Of a DNA stretch of 64,000 bases, positions 54,258 through 62,431 are shown in pieces. Origin of the DNA: Flavobacteriaceae bacterium. Its GTDB lineage: Bacteria; Bacteroidota; Bacteroidia; Flavobacteriales; Flavobacteriaceae. Below the pieces are notes generated by a model. It made no database searches, was not told the DNA's origin, and saw nothing but the letters and a program-made list of their open reading frames with translations. The position numbers and the translations under genes were made by a program. Every line of letters starts with the position of its first letter. Position 1 is the stretch's first letter. The DNA is taken from NCBI GenBank assembly GCA_028280265.1, contig JANQMD010000025.1:28940-92939 (forward strand). Direction: 5' to 3'.

Positions 54258-54877
54258 TTTGAGTCAAATTTTATCGTTAATTCTTTATTCAACTTTTCTG
54301 TAGGTATTTTAAACTTTACCTCCCCTGTATAGATCCCTAAATCTTCAATGGTAAAGTTCACATAATCGTCTTCTAAATATTTAGCATCTCTTGGGTAGAC
54401 AAACAACATGGTGGTGGCTCCTCCCATTCCGTACATTCTCGGATAGTTGTAATCCAGTAAATCTAAGGTGTCTTTTTGCGATGTGAATAGGTGTACTTTT
54501 TCTCCCATTCCAAAAGCTAGTTGATTAACCATGGCTCCAAACTCTTGCCGATTCCTAGGAGTGGTACTCAACAATTCTTGTCCATTTTTAGACATAGACA
54601 AGGTAAAATAGAGATACTGATGGTATTTGTTACGTAGCTCTTTGATTTTTTGATCTCTTTCTTTGCCTTTTAAACTTTCAGGCAATTCTTGATCAACCAT
54701 TAAATCCGTAGGCTTGTACAACAAAGAAAACTCAAAACCATTGATGGTCTTTTGATGCAAATAACCATTTTTAGCATCTTTTAAATACGACCAAAGAGCT
54801 TCCTTATTGTCAAATGTTTTTGACATACAGGAGCTCAATACAATTGGCATGAATATTAAAAGTAGCAACCTTTTCAT
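54254..54877 (-). CDS. Lipoprotein of unknown function in the RHS operon
   Basis: 207 residues with lipobox LSSC (Cys 17). Mature part: DNKEALWSYLKDAKNGYLHQ, a central helix rich in Lys/Arg (KGKERDQKIKELRNKYHQYL), then beta strands ending in LNKELTIKFDSK. No family recognised. It lies 137 bp after the Skp-like gene and overlaps the next lipoprotein gene by 4 nt. The spacer holds a hairpin CGTTTAAA/TTTAAACG (54900-54919) without a T tract. Confidence 0.75.
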   Translation of the reverse strand: MKRLLLLIFMPIVLSSCMSKTFDNKEALWSYLKDAKNGYLHQKTINGFEFSLLYKPTDLMVDQELPESLKGKERDQKIKELRNKYHQYLYFTLSMSKNGQELLSTTPRNRQEFGAMVNQLAFGMGEKVHLFTSQKDTLDLLDYNYPRMYGMGGATTMLFVYPRDAKYLEDDYVNFTIEDLGIYTGEVKFKIPTEKLNKELTIKFDSK

Positions 54878-55014
54878 TTCCTCTTCATCTGGTTTTACGC
54901 GTTTAAATGTTTTTAAACGGAACGATATTTATATCACTTCCTTTGTTATAGCTTTCACAATGCCCTCTCAAGGGTTTTCATTGGCAATTTTTAATATATT
55001 TTAATGGCTTTACA

Positions 55015-55551
55015 TTATTTCTTTCCTTCAAATTCTTTGTTCAATCCTTCCAACACTTCTTCTGTAAGGTCTGTTCCTGCGTCAGCATACATGATGTTTC
55101 CACTACCGCTAGCTCCGAAAATAATTTTATAGCCTTTGCTTTTTCCGTACTCCTTCACAAAATCATTGATGTCATTAATAACGGTTTGCGTGGCTTTCTG
55201 TTCTTCTTCTTGTATCTGTTTTTGGATGGCTTGCTGATAATTGCCTATCTGCTGTTGTTTGTTTCCAAGCAGTTCTTGTTTCAATGCCAGTTCTTTTTTG
55301 GTCATTTTAGAACGTTCTTTCTCATAAGTTTTCAATTCTTTTTGCCAACCCGTAATCAAACTATCTACGTTGGACTTCATGACTTTTGCTTTTTGCTCAA
55401 AGTCGGCTCGAACAACTTTAGTTCTTTTATAACCCTCTAATAATTTATTGACATCCACATAGACAAGTTCTGAGGATTGATATGTTTTGAACAGTGAAAA
55501 CGCAGATAGCAAAACTGCTATGACTACGAATACAGGTAACATTTTTTTCAT
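55015..55551 (-). CDS. OmpH/Skp-like periplasmic chaperone
   Basis: 178 residues. An N-terminal signal/anchor (MLPVFVVIAVLLSAFSLFKT), then YVDVNKLLEGYKRTKVVRAD and a long charged coiled coil (about 45-130: KELKTYEKERSKMTKKELAL, KQQQIGNYQQAIQKQIQEEE), and the C-terminal strand region GYKIIFGASGSGNIMYADAG with LTEEVLEGLNKEFE. The layout is that of Skp, which holds unfolded outer-membrane proteins. Its ATG overlaps the stop of the tail-fibre-like gene by one base (TAATG). A dedicated Skp inside this operon suggests that some product is a difficult surface protein. Confidence 0.88.
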   Translation of the reverse strand: MKKMLPVFVVIAVLLSAFSLFKTYQSSELVYVDVNKLLEGYKRTKVVRADFEQKAKVMKSNVDSLITGWQKELKTYEKERSKMTKKELALKQELLGNKQQQIGNYQQAIQKQIQEEEQKATQTVINDINDFVKEYGKSKGYKIIFGASGSGNIMYADAGTDLTEEVLEGLNKEFEGKK

Positions 55552-57179
55552 TATTTATTCTTTTTTGACGATTTTTCCAACAATAACGACTCTAACTTCT
55601 TTAGTCTTGCTTCCAGTTCTTGAGTCTTTTGTGCTTGCTTTTTTAGTTGAGTCTCTTGTTCTTTTAACCTTTTCTCCTTTCTCTTTAATTCTTTATCCTG
55701 CGCAATCGTGTATAGTGTTAACTCCTCAATCTTTTGCAATAATTTAGAGTCCATTTCACCTAAGAAGATTCCATTTTTTTCTACTTCCGCAGCACTGGGA
55801 ATGTCTTTTAAATGGCCTTTTTCCTTGATGTGTTGCTCAACTTCTTTTAATGTAGGTAGCTGATAATCCTCATAGAAAACAAAATCAGACCAGCCAGTTT
55901 CTACCTTAACTTCTTTCGCTCTGATTTTACCATTTACTGCTAATTTCCATGAGCCTGGGTTCGTTGTTCCGATTCCTATGTTGCCACTATTAACAAATGT
56001 CATAATTTTAGCTGCTCCGACAGTACCCCCATGAGAAAGATATAGTTTATTATCATGACCATGACTCAAATGGAAAACAGAATTTCCATTATTTGGAAAA
56101 AAAGTCACGGCTGATTCATCATTAAAATTCAGCCATAATCCTTTACCTGTTGATGTTCTGACATCTAACTGTGATGCTGCATTGGTTGTTCCAATACCTA
56201 CATTACCATTATTGTCAATTCGCATCTTTTCGGTATTAGCTCCCGTGTTAAAAGTTAAAAAACCACCCGTTACACCTCCACCTCTAAAGAAGTTGATTGA
56301 ACTGTTCGTAGATCCATAAAAATTATGAACAATCGCAAAACTTTTTCCATCATATATATTGTTCTGAGTATTATAACCTTTTACACCTAAATAGGTACCA
56401 TCTCCTGAAGTATCTCCCTCCTGATGACGTCCAAAAACAGTTCCTAGCTTTTCATTAGTGATATATTTCCCAACATCTAAAATTCCTCTAGGGTTACTAG
56501 TTCCAATTCCTACATTCCCATTTTGATGAAAAGTCACCGCAGCATGAGTACCTCCTGGTCTAAATTCTAAAAAAGTATTGTTCCCGTTTTGTCCCATATC
56601 CCAAAAATTGGCTCCAGAACCTTTAATACGTAAAAAGGACCAATTAGATGCATTGGTGTTTTCAATAATCATCGCCGCTCGTGCTTTTTTTACATGCAGA
56701 GCCTCACCTGGAGTCGCAGTTCCAATTCCTACGTAACCATTACCATCTATTCTAAGTCGATTGGCTCCTCCTGTAAAGAGGTCAATTCCAAAATATCCAG
56801 AAACGTACGTATTGATTCCTCCACTTATGCTAGATCCTGTATACGAATGAAATCCAAAACCATAGTGGTTTAAGTACTTTCCATCATACAAAAAATCGTC
56901 ATTTTCTTGGAAAAGAAGACCAGGAGAGTTATTATCTGTTGCAGAAGCTGCGGGAATCTTAAGGTAATTTAGAAATTCAACAGAACCATTATTTCTAAAT
57001 TCAATTTCTTTTGTCCAATCCCATGTTCCATTAATTTTTGGGGCAATGTGTAATTTGGTAGCTCCATTAACATCTGGTGTATGAAATATCCAAGAGTTAG
57101 AACCTCCACTAATTAAATCTTGAGCCGACAGGCTTGAAATTCCTAAAAAAAGAATTCCGATGTACAGTAATTTTTTCAT
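55551..57179 (-). CDS. Tail-fibre-like secreted protein with coiled-coil end
   Basis: 542 residues with signal peptide MKKLLYIGILFLGISSLSA. Four or more copies of a beta-repeat around NVGIGTxxP (YVGIGTATPGEALHV, NVGIGTSNPRGILDV, NVGIGTTNAASQLDV, NIGIGTTNPGSWKLAV), as in Bacteroidota 'tail fiber' proteins. Then a conserved end-domain (about 425-475: DFVFYEDYQLPTLKEVEQHI, KEKGHLKDIPSAAEVEKNG) and a charged coiled coil to the C-terminus (about 480-540). Probably a trimeric surface fibre. First gene of the minus-strand set that ends at 43763. No other phage genes are near, so it is not taken as prophage. Confidence 0.82.
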   Translation of the reverse strand: MKKLLYIGILFLGISSLSAQDLISGGSNSWIFHTPDVNGATKLHIAPKINGTWDWTKEIEFRNNGSVEFLNYLKIPAASATDNNSPGLLFQENDDFLYDGKYLNHYGFGFHSYTGSSISGGINTYVSGYFGIDLFTGGANRLRIDGNGYVGIGTATPGEALHVKKARAAMIIENTNASNWSFLRIKGSGANFWDMGQNGNNTFLEFRPGGTHAAVTFHQNGNVGIGTSNPRGILDVGKYITNEKLGTVFGRHQEGDTSGDGTYLGVKGYNTQNNIYDGKSFAIVHNFYGSTNSSINFFRGGGVTGGFLTFNTGANTEKMRIDNNGNVGIGTTNAASQLDVRTSTGKGLWLNFNDESAVTFFPNNGNSVFHLSHGHDNKLYLSHGGTVGAAKIMTFVNSGNIGIGTTNPGSWKLAVNGKIRAKEVKVETGWSDFVFYEDYQLPTLKEVEQHIKEKGHLKDIPSAAEVEKNGIFLGEMDSKLLQKIEELTLYTIAQDKELKRKEKRLKEQETQLKKQAQKTQELEARLKKLESLLLEKSSKKNK

Positions 57180-57503
57180 CTTTTTATCTCGATTTTGTTA
57201 CAATTTTTTTGCAGGAAAAAGACAATACTTTTCTAGTATGCTACAGCACTTTTACAAAGATTTAATCTAAAGTATTGTGAGAATCTTCATGCAATTTTTT
57301 TGATTTTTTGTTTTTAGCGATTGCTAAGTTAGAAATTTTTAAAATATTTCTTGTTCTTATATTTAAAATACGAGCTAGTACGTACTTTAAAATGACGACT
57401 TAACCTGAAAATCAGTAATCTTAAAAAACTCATTCAAAAGAAATGAGCGGGAAAAATTGCTGTGAAAAAGAAAGTAGTACATGTACTACGGTATGAAAAT
57501 AAA
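57180..57503. other. Spacer upstream of the RHS operon with two inverted repeats
   Basis: No gene seen. ACAATACTTT (57222-57231) and AAAGTATTGT (57289-57298) form a perfect 10-bp inverted repeat 57 nt apart. GTAGTACATGTACTAC (57474-57489) is a perfect 16-bp palindrome. The operon promoter should lie here, but no exact TAnnTTTG with a -33 partner was found on the minus strand. Confidence 0.5.
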
Positions 57504-57531
57504 AAAGGCTTCACAGAAATGTGAAGCCTTT
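57504..57531 (-). terminator. Terminator of tRNA-Leu
   Basis: AAAGGCTTCACA-GAAA-TGTGAAGCCTTT, 12 perfect pairs; on the minus strand it runs into TTTTTTATTTT. It follows the tRNA by 2 bp. Confidence 0.9.
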
Positions 57532-57533
57532 AG

Positions 57534-57615
57534 TACTCGAGGTGGGAATCGAACCCACACTCCCGAAAGAACTGGATTTTGAATCCAGCGCGTCTACCAA
57601 TTCCGCCACTCGAGC
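57534..57615 (-). tRNA. tRNA-Leu (anticodon CAA)
   Basis: 82 nt without encoded CCA. Acceptor GCTCGAG pairs with CTCGAGT (first pair G-U), discriminator A. The D arm contains AATTGGTAGACGC, the anticodon stem CTGGA/TCCAG closes the loop TTCAAAA (anticodon CAA, codon UUG), there is a long variable arm, and the T arm is GTGGGTTCGATTCCCAC. The 5' end is overlapped by the GIY-YIG reading frame. Confidence 0.96.
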
Positions 57616-57881
57616 ATGACTAAATGTCCTTTTATATTTTGGAGTTTTTCCTTTCCAACTCCTGATTTCCAGTATTTCTCTCTTTTTCTAGCCTCTAATC
57701 TTGTTGAGGCCTCTTCTGAGTAGATCAAAACAAAAGGTCTGTAAGGTTTTGTTGTCTTTTCATAACCTTTGTTATGTCTCAAAATACGCTGATCTAAATC
57801 AGACGTCAAACCTACATAAATATAGTTTTGTTTCAAACTAGAAATCGCATAAACATAGAACATGAACTTCTTTTTCCGCAT
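57594..57881 (-). CDS. GIY-YIG nuclease-family protein overlapping tRNA-Leu
   Basis: 95 residues from the ATG at 57881 (MRKKKFMFYVYAISS; a second ATG at 57863 is possible). A longer frame from 57947 would translate the duplicated tRNA piece and a palindrome and is rejected. Motifs: FYVYAISSLKQNYIYVGLTS (GIY-like VYA...IYVGLT), LDQRILRHNKG with the conserved Arg, PFVLIYSEEASTRLEARKRE with the metal-binding Glu, YWKSGVGKEKLQNI. UvrC-N/URI-type small nuclease, target unknown. The last residues (LVMLEWRNW) are encoded by the tRNA-Leu 5' end, and the stop codon lies in its D arm. Confidence 0.88.
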   Translation of the reverse strand: MRKKKFMFYVYAISSLKQNYIYVGLTSDLDQRILRHNKGYEKTTKPYRPFVLIYSEEASTRLEARKREKYWKSGVGKEKLQNIKGHLVMLEWRNW

Positions 57882-57886
57882 TTTTT

Positions 57887-57927
57887 CCAATTCCGCCCTG
57901 TCTGCCGACAGGCAGGCACTCGAGCAT
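57887..57927. repeat. Partial duplicate of the tRNA-Leu 5' end split by a palindromic insert
   Basis: CCAATTCCGCC (57887-57897) and ACTCGAGCAT (57918-57927) together equal 57597-57617 of the tRNA region, 21 of 21 bases. A 20-nt insert at 57898-57917 (CTGTCTGCCGACAGGCAGGC) separates the two halves. The insert is palindromic and resembles the nested unit at 12169-12183. The GIY-YIG gene lies between the tRNA and this copy. Confidence 0.85.
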
Positions 57928-58005
57928 TTTTTAGAACTGGACTGCAAATCTAAAAAATATTTTATGATTGTCGCATTTAATCCTCAAATACTCATCAAAT
58001 AATTT

Positions 58006-58013
58006 TATTTTTG
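58006..58013 (+). promoter_or_regulatory. Possible -7 element of prs
   Basis: TATTTTTG matches TAnnTTTG, 38 bp before the prs ATG; no clear -33 element. Confidence 0.4.
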
Positions 58014-58051
58014 GGGCTCAGAACAGAACAAACTGATTAATACACAACTAA

Positions 58052-58993
58052 ATGTCACTGAATACCTTAAAACCAAAGCTTTTTGCCTGTCAACATAGCA
58101 TGAAGCTAGCTCAAAAAATTGCGAAAGAATACGGAGCAGAATTAGGAAAGGTAAAAACAACTCACTTTAGCGACGGAGAATTTCAACCAGCATTCGAGGA
58201 ATCTGTAAGAGGTCGACGTGTTTTCATTATTGGATCCACATTTCCCAACGCAGACAATCTGATGGAAATGCTGTTAATGCTAGACGCTGCCAAAAGAGCT
58301 TCTGCAAGACACATTACAGCTGTAATGCCTTATTTTGGATGGGCTCGTCAGGACAGAAAAGATCAACCTAGAGTTGCCATAGGAGCAAAATTAGTCGCCA
58401 ATCTATTGCAAGCGGCAGGGGCTACAAGAATTATGACCATGGACTTACATGCCGATCAAATTCAGGGATTCTTCGAAAAACCAGTGGATCACTTGTATGC
58501 CTCCACCATTTTTATGTCATACATCAATGAACTAGCATTAGACAATTTAACCATTGCTTCACCAGATATGGGAGGGTCTAAAAGAGCCTATGCATACTCA
58601 AAATACTTGATGTCAGATGTTGTTATTTGTTACAAGCAGCGAAAAAAGGCAAATGTTATTGGGCACATGGAGTTGATTGGAGAGGTAGAAGGGAAGAATG
58701 TAATCTTAGTAGATGATATGATTGACACTGGCGGAACATTAACGAGAGCTGCCGATTTAATGATGGAAAGAGGCGCCAAAAGTGTTCGAGCTATTTGTAC
58801 GCATCCCATCCTTTCTGGAGGGGCTTACGAGAAGATTGAAAACTCAAAATTAACCGAGTTAATTGTCTCAGATACAATTCCTTTAAAAAAGGATATTTCT
58901 AAAATAAAAGTTGTATCTTGCGCGCCCTTATTCGCCGATGTGATGCGTAAGGTTCAAGACAACACATCCATTAGCGATCAGTTTTTAATGTAG
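58052..58993 (+). CDS. prs: Ribose-phosphate pyrophosphokinase
   Basis: Makes PRPP from ribose 5-phosphate and ATP for purine, pyrimidine, His, Trp and NAD synthesis. 313 residues, normal length. THFSDGEFQPAFEESVRGR (about 39-57), AVMPYFGWARQDRKDQPR (about 91-108, flexible ATP loop), TMDLHADQIQGFF (about 128-140) and the PRPP loop VILVDDMIDTGGTL (about 216-229) are all intact. Cytosolic hexamer. Upstream of rplY as is common in Bacteroidota. Confidence 0.98.
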   Translation: MSLNTLKPKLFACQHSMKLAQKIAKEYGAELGKVKTTHFSDGEFQPAFEESVRGRRVFIIGSTFPNADNLMEMLLMLDAAKRASARHITAVMPYFGWARQDRKDQPRVAIGAKLVANLLQAAGATRIMTMDLHADQIQGFFEKPVDHLYASTIFMSYINELALDNLTIASPDMGGSKRAYAYSKYLMSDVVICYKQRKKANVIGHMELIGEVEGKNVILVDDMIDTGGTLTRAADLMMERGAKSVRAICTHPILSGGAYEKIENSKLTELIVSDTIPLKKDISKIKVVSCAPLFADVMRKVQDNTSISDQFLM

Positions 58994-59037
58994 CTTCGGC
59001 GAAGTTCATACTGAGCCAAGTCGAAGTGCTCAGCTAC
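58994..59037. repeat. REP-like palindromic unit between prs and rplY
   Basis: CTTCGGCGAAG hairpin followed by ACTGAGCCAAGTCGAAGTGC and TCAGCTA; CTGAGC pairs with GCTCAG. Contains the AAGTCGAAG core seen in the units near the transposase (43614) and at 13900. Confidence 0.7.
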
Positions 59038-59085
59038 CCTAAAAGGAAACTGAGAAAAATATAAATATTAATTAATAGTAAAGTA

Positions 59086-59682
59086 ATGCAATCAATTACA
59101 ATCAATGGATCTCAAAGAGAAAGCGTGGGCAAGGTAGCTACCAAAGCCTTACGTAATGCTGGAAAGGTTCCTTGCGTGTTATACGGAGGAGACAAACCTG
59201 TTCACTTTTCAGCAGATGAAAGAACGTTCAAGGACTTAGTGTACACTCCAAATGTATACACTGCAGCGATTGAACTTGACGGACAAAAATTTGCAGCAAT
59301 TCTGCAAGATATTCAGTTTCATCCAGTATCAGATAAAATTTTACATGTAGATTTTTATCAGTTATTCGATGATAAGGAAGTAACGATGAACATTCCAGTA
59401 AAACTAGTAGGAACTTCTCCTGGAGTTTTAAATGGAGGATCTTTGCGTTTTACAAACCGTAAATTAAAAGTGAAAGCACTTCCTGCTAACTTACCTGATT
59501 TTATCAATGCAGATATTTCTAAATTAAGAATTGGAAATAAATTATACATCACTGAGTTGTTGAATGATGATTATACATTTATGCACCCAGATAACACAGT
59601 TGTTGTGCAAGTAAGAACTTCTCGTAATGCTGTTGCAGATACAGAGGAAGATGAAGAGGAAACAGCTGAAGCTGCAGAATAA
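59086..59682 (+). CDS. rplY: 50S ribosomal protein L25/general stress protein Ctc
   Basis: 198 residues, the long Ctc form with an N-terminal 5S rRNA-binding L25 domain (about 1-90; [40 protein letters not shown]) and a C-terminal TL5-type beta domain ([20 protein letters not shown]). An acidic tail [13 protein letters not shown] ends it. Followed by a terminator. Confidence 0.96.
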   Translation: MQSITINGSQRESVGKVATKALRNAGKVPCVLYGGDKPVHFSADERTFKDLVYTPNVYTAAIELDGQKFAAILQDIQFHPVSDKILHVDFYQLFDDKEVTMNIPVKLVGTSPGVLNGGSLRFTNRKLKVKALPANLPDFINADISKLRIGNKLYITELLNDDYTFMHPDNTVVVQVRTSRNAVADTEEDEEETAEAAE

Positions 59683-59704
59683 ATTTCTGAAATCAAAAAA
59701 ATCT

Positions 59705-59732
59705 AAAAGCGCTGCATTTGTAGCGCTTTTTT
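59705..59732 (+). terminator. Rho-independent terminator of rplY
   Basis: AAAAGCGCTGCA-TT-TGTAGCGCTTTT (one G-U pair) plus T tract. Confidence 0.9.
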
Positions 59733-59845
59733 ATTGGCATCGTCAAAGGGTTTAATACTTCGAGACTTGTTTCGAGTAAAATTTAATCTTCTGTCAATGC
59801 GTCGTGTGCTTGCGCCGATGTAGTTTACTTTGCTATTTTTGATGA

Positions 59846-60466
59846 ATGAAGATTCTAAAATTTTTTTTGAAGAAACCAATTGAAAGTAATGAAGATCGGA
59901 TGAAGAAATATTTAATTGTTGGATTGGGAAATATCGGTGAGAAGTATGTGAATACACGTCATAATATTGGCTTTCAAATTGTGGATGCTCTGGCAGAAGA
60001 GCATGAGGTTAAATTTGAAACTGAAAAATTAGGAGATGTGGCTCGTTTTCGTTTTAAAGGAAAAACATTTATTCTCTTGAAGCCGAGTACCTACATGAAT
60101 TTGAGTGGAAAAGCAGTCAAATATTGGATGACAAAAGAAAAAATTCTACTTGAGAATACCTTAATCATTACCGATGATGTAAACATCGATTTCGGAGCGA
60201 TTCGAATCAAAGCAAAAGGAAGTGCAGGTGGACATAATGGTTTAAAAGATATTGAAGCAAAACTAGGACATCAAAAGTATGCTCGTTTCCGATTTGGGGT
60301 AGGAGGTAATTATCCGAAAGGGCGACAGGTTGATTTTGTATTAGGAGAATGGAATAAAGATGAGGAAAGTCAATTGATTGAACGTATTCCAACTTCAGTG
60401 AAAGCAGTATTATGCTTCGGTACAGACGGCATTGCTAATACCATGAATAATTTTAATGGAAAATAG
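59846..60466 (+). CDS. pth: Peptidyl-tRNA hydrolase
   Basis: Releases tRNA from stalled peptidyl-tRNA. 206 residues from 59846; an ATG at 59900 (MKKYLIVGLGNIG) would give the classical 188-residue form. Many Flavobacteriia keep a similar basic N-terminal extension, so the longer start is kept, with doubt. Catalytic His in NTRHNIGF (H39, or H21 in the short form), LKPSTYMNLSGKAV, ITDDVNIDFGAIRIKAKGSA and GGHNGLKDIEAKLG are conserved. Confidence 0.95.
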   Translation: MKILKFFLKKPIESNEDRMKKYLIVGLGNIGEKYVNTRHNIGFQIVDALAEEHEVKFETEKLGDVARFRFKGKTFILLKPSTYMNLSGKAVKYWMTKEKILLENTLIITDDVNIDFGAIRIKAKGSAGGHNGLKDIEAKLGHQKYARFRFGVGGNYPKGRQVDFVLGEWNKDEESQLIERIPTSVKAVLCFGTDGIANTMNNFNGK

Positions 60467-60525
60467 TTTTCAATGATCAGTTAACAGAGATCAATTTTCA
60501 TTGATAACTGATAATTGTAGTATTG

Positions 60526-60975
60526 TTAATTGTCAGAAGCATACCACTCTGCAAAGGAACTTTCCGTTTCTCGCAGCCTGATAGAATGAAGTTGCAAACC
60601 TTCTTGTAGTCGATTTTTAATCTTATTTGCAAAATCAATAACCATATTTTCTGTTGTGGGTTGATAGTCGACCAAAAGAATGTGATGGCCTAATTCTGCT
60701 AGGTGATTCCCCAGCTCTGAATGAGGAGTGTTTTTATTAAAAACTGTTGCATGATCAAAAGCATCTACAATTTCCTCGTTCACAATTTTTTTTAAATCTC
60801 CAAAGTCAATCACCATACCAAATTTTGGATTCGAAGGATCATTAATTGGAGTTCCTAAAACAGTTACATCTAGTTTGTAACTATGCCCATGTAGATTCTT
60901 ACACTTTCCATCATATCCATAAAGTGCATGTGCTGTTTCAAAATTGAATTGTTTGGTAATTCTTATGGTTCCCAT
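60526..60975 (-). CDS. queD: 6-carboxytetrahydropterin synthase QueD
   Basis: 149 residues. Makes 6-carboxy-tetrahydropterin for queuosine from 7,8-dihydroneopterin triphosphate. Zinc ligands in FETAHALYG and CKNLHGHSYKL, with the catalytic Cys in DGKCKN; MVIDFGDLKKIV, DHATVFNKNTP and the C-terminal RLRETESSFAEWY (Glu) complete the signature. It follows the MATE gene by 21 bp on the same strand. Links to queG at 17294. Confidence 0.96.
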   Translation of the reverse strand: MGTIRITKQFNFETAHALYGYDGKCKNLHGHSYKLDVTVLGTPINDPSNPKFGMVIDFGDLKKIVNEEIVDAFDHATVFNKNTPHSELGNHLAELGHHILLVDYQPTTENMVIDFANKIKNRLQEGLQLHSIRLRETESSFAEWYASDN

Positions 60976-60996
60976 TCAATAAAAGTTTTGCCAAAA

Positions 60997-62361
60997 TTAG
61001 TTCTTTTCTGCAAGCGGTAAAAACTTTCTTCGGAATTTGATGACTAAAGGAAACCCTCTTGCTGCTATCCATAGAATAAAAGTAAACCAAATGCCCTGTA
61101 AATTGAGTTCAAGAAAATCAAAGAGTAATAAAGAGGGGATAAAAACAAGAAATGTTGCAATAAGTAACAAGTTTCTAAGATATCCTGTAAGTCCCATTCC
61201 TTTAAACATCCCATCGTAGATAAAGGTTAAGGCACAGAGCGGTTGCATCACTAAGACAATCCAAAAAACATGATAGAATTGATCTAAAACAGGTTTGTCT
61301 TGAATAAAGACTGCACCTAGACTGTAATAAAAAAGGAATCCTACCCCAGCCAGCCCAATTCCCGCTAATACACCATAAACTAACAATCGATTGCCAAGTT
61401 TTATAAGTGTATCATATTCTTTGGCGCCCAATAATCTTCCAGAAAGTATGTTCCCAGCACTAGAATACCCATCTATAAAGAAAGCACCAAAAAACCATAT
61501 CTGAATTCCTATTCCATAAGCAGCTAGTGCATCTGAACCATAACTAGTAGCTGAATAAACGGCAAAAATAAGTGCGGCATTCAGAGCAACTGTTCTCAGA
61601 AACAGGTCAAAAACCATCTTTACAAGCTTAGGGATTTCTTTGTTAAAGGGAAACACTACTTTTAAACGAATAGAAGTATTCTTCACTAGGAAAATAGTAG
61701 CAAAAATTGCCATAAAAACCTGTGAAATAACACTGGCATAAGCAGCTCCTTTAATATTCATTGCGGGAATAAACCCATCAATTCCATAGACTAATACCCA
61801 ATCTAGAACAATATTCATGACTGCTCCTATAATGGCCACAATCATAGGGTAGAATGTGTTTTGTAAGCCTCTAAAAGTGCCAAAAACAGCAAAAACAAAC
61901 AAGGTGAAAGGCAATCCAAAAACACGTATTTCATAATATTCTATGGAGAATGCTAATATTCGATGTTCTGCCCCATAGACTTTAAAAATGTATTCTGCAA
62001 ATGGATAGGTTACCGCAATAATCAGAAGGCTAATGCTAACCACAATAAGAATGGCTTGAGCAGGCAATGTTTTTACCTCTTCCAATCGATTGGCACCTAG
62101 GTACTGAGAAATGATCGAAGAGACAGCACTTCTTACTTGTGCAAATACCCAAATGAGCATTGACAAAAAAGAACCAACAATCGCAACTGCACCTAAACTC
62201 TCTTTGGCATACACATCAATATTTCCGATAATAGCCGTATCTGTAATAGAGATAAGCGGTTCTGCAATACCAGCAATGAGCGCGGGAATCGCAAGCTGAT
62301 GAATACGACGAAATCCTATGTTTGTTTTCAATGAGAGAAATTCAGATACAAATTTAAGCAT
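60997..62361 (-). CDS. MATE-family efflux transporter
   Basis: 454 residues from the ATG at 62361; a start at 62430 would add 23 residues read from the promoter region of the divergent gene. Twelve membrane helices. LAIPALIAGIAEPLISITDTAIIG at the start is the MATE N-terminal signature, and IISQYLGANRLEEVKTLPAQ follows; the second bundle has LRTVALNAALIFAVYSATSYG. Cation-coupled drug or metabolite exporter of the DinF-like branch; the substrate cannot be told. Divergent from the stress-protein gene and upstream of queD. Confidence 0.92.
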   Translation of the reverse strand: MLKFVSEFLSLKTNIGFRRIHQLAIPALIAGIAEPLISITDTAIIGNIDVYAKESLGAVAIVGSFLSMLIWVFAQVRSAVSSIISQYLGANRLEEVKTLPAQAILIVVSISLLIIAVTYPFAEYIFKVYGAEHRILAFSIEYYEIRVFGLPFTLFVFAVFGTFRGLQNTFYPMIVAIIGAVMNIVLDWVLVYGIDGFIPAMNIKGAAYASVISQVFMAIFATIFLVKNTSIRLKVVFPFNKEIPKLVKMVFDLFLRTVALNAALIFAVYSATSYGSDALAAYGIGIQIWFFGAFFIDGYSSAGNILSGRLLGAKEYDTLIKLGNRLLVYGVLAGIGLAGVGFLFYYSLGAVFIQDKPVLDQFYHVFWIVLVMQPLCALTFIYDGMFKGMGLTGYLRNLLLIATFLVFIPSLLLFDFLELNLQGIWFTFILWIAARGFPLVIKFRRKFLPLAEKN

Positions 62362-62403
62362 ATAGCAATATTTCTCAAGGCGATTTCCGTTCAAAAAAAA
62401 ATG

Positions 62404-62411
62404 TACCTTTG
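62404..62411 (+). promoter_or_regulatory. -7 element of the universal stress protein gene
   Basis: TACCTTTG matches TAnnTTTG exactly, 20 bp before the ATG at 62432; the -33 region is not a clear TTTG. Confidence 0.55.
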
Positions 62412-62431
62412 CATCAATAAAAGGCTTCACT

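Noticed and set aside
55551..57179. Prophage origin for the tail-fibre-like gene
   Set aside because: No capsid, terminase, portal, integrase or lysis gene is nearby; the protein has a signal peptide and belongs to a Bacteroidota surface-protein type.
57882..57947. N-terminal extension of the GIY-YIG protein
   Set aside because: Those codons fall in the duplicated tRNA piece and the palindromic insert; the ATG at 57881 begins the conserved domain.
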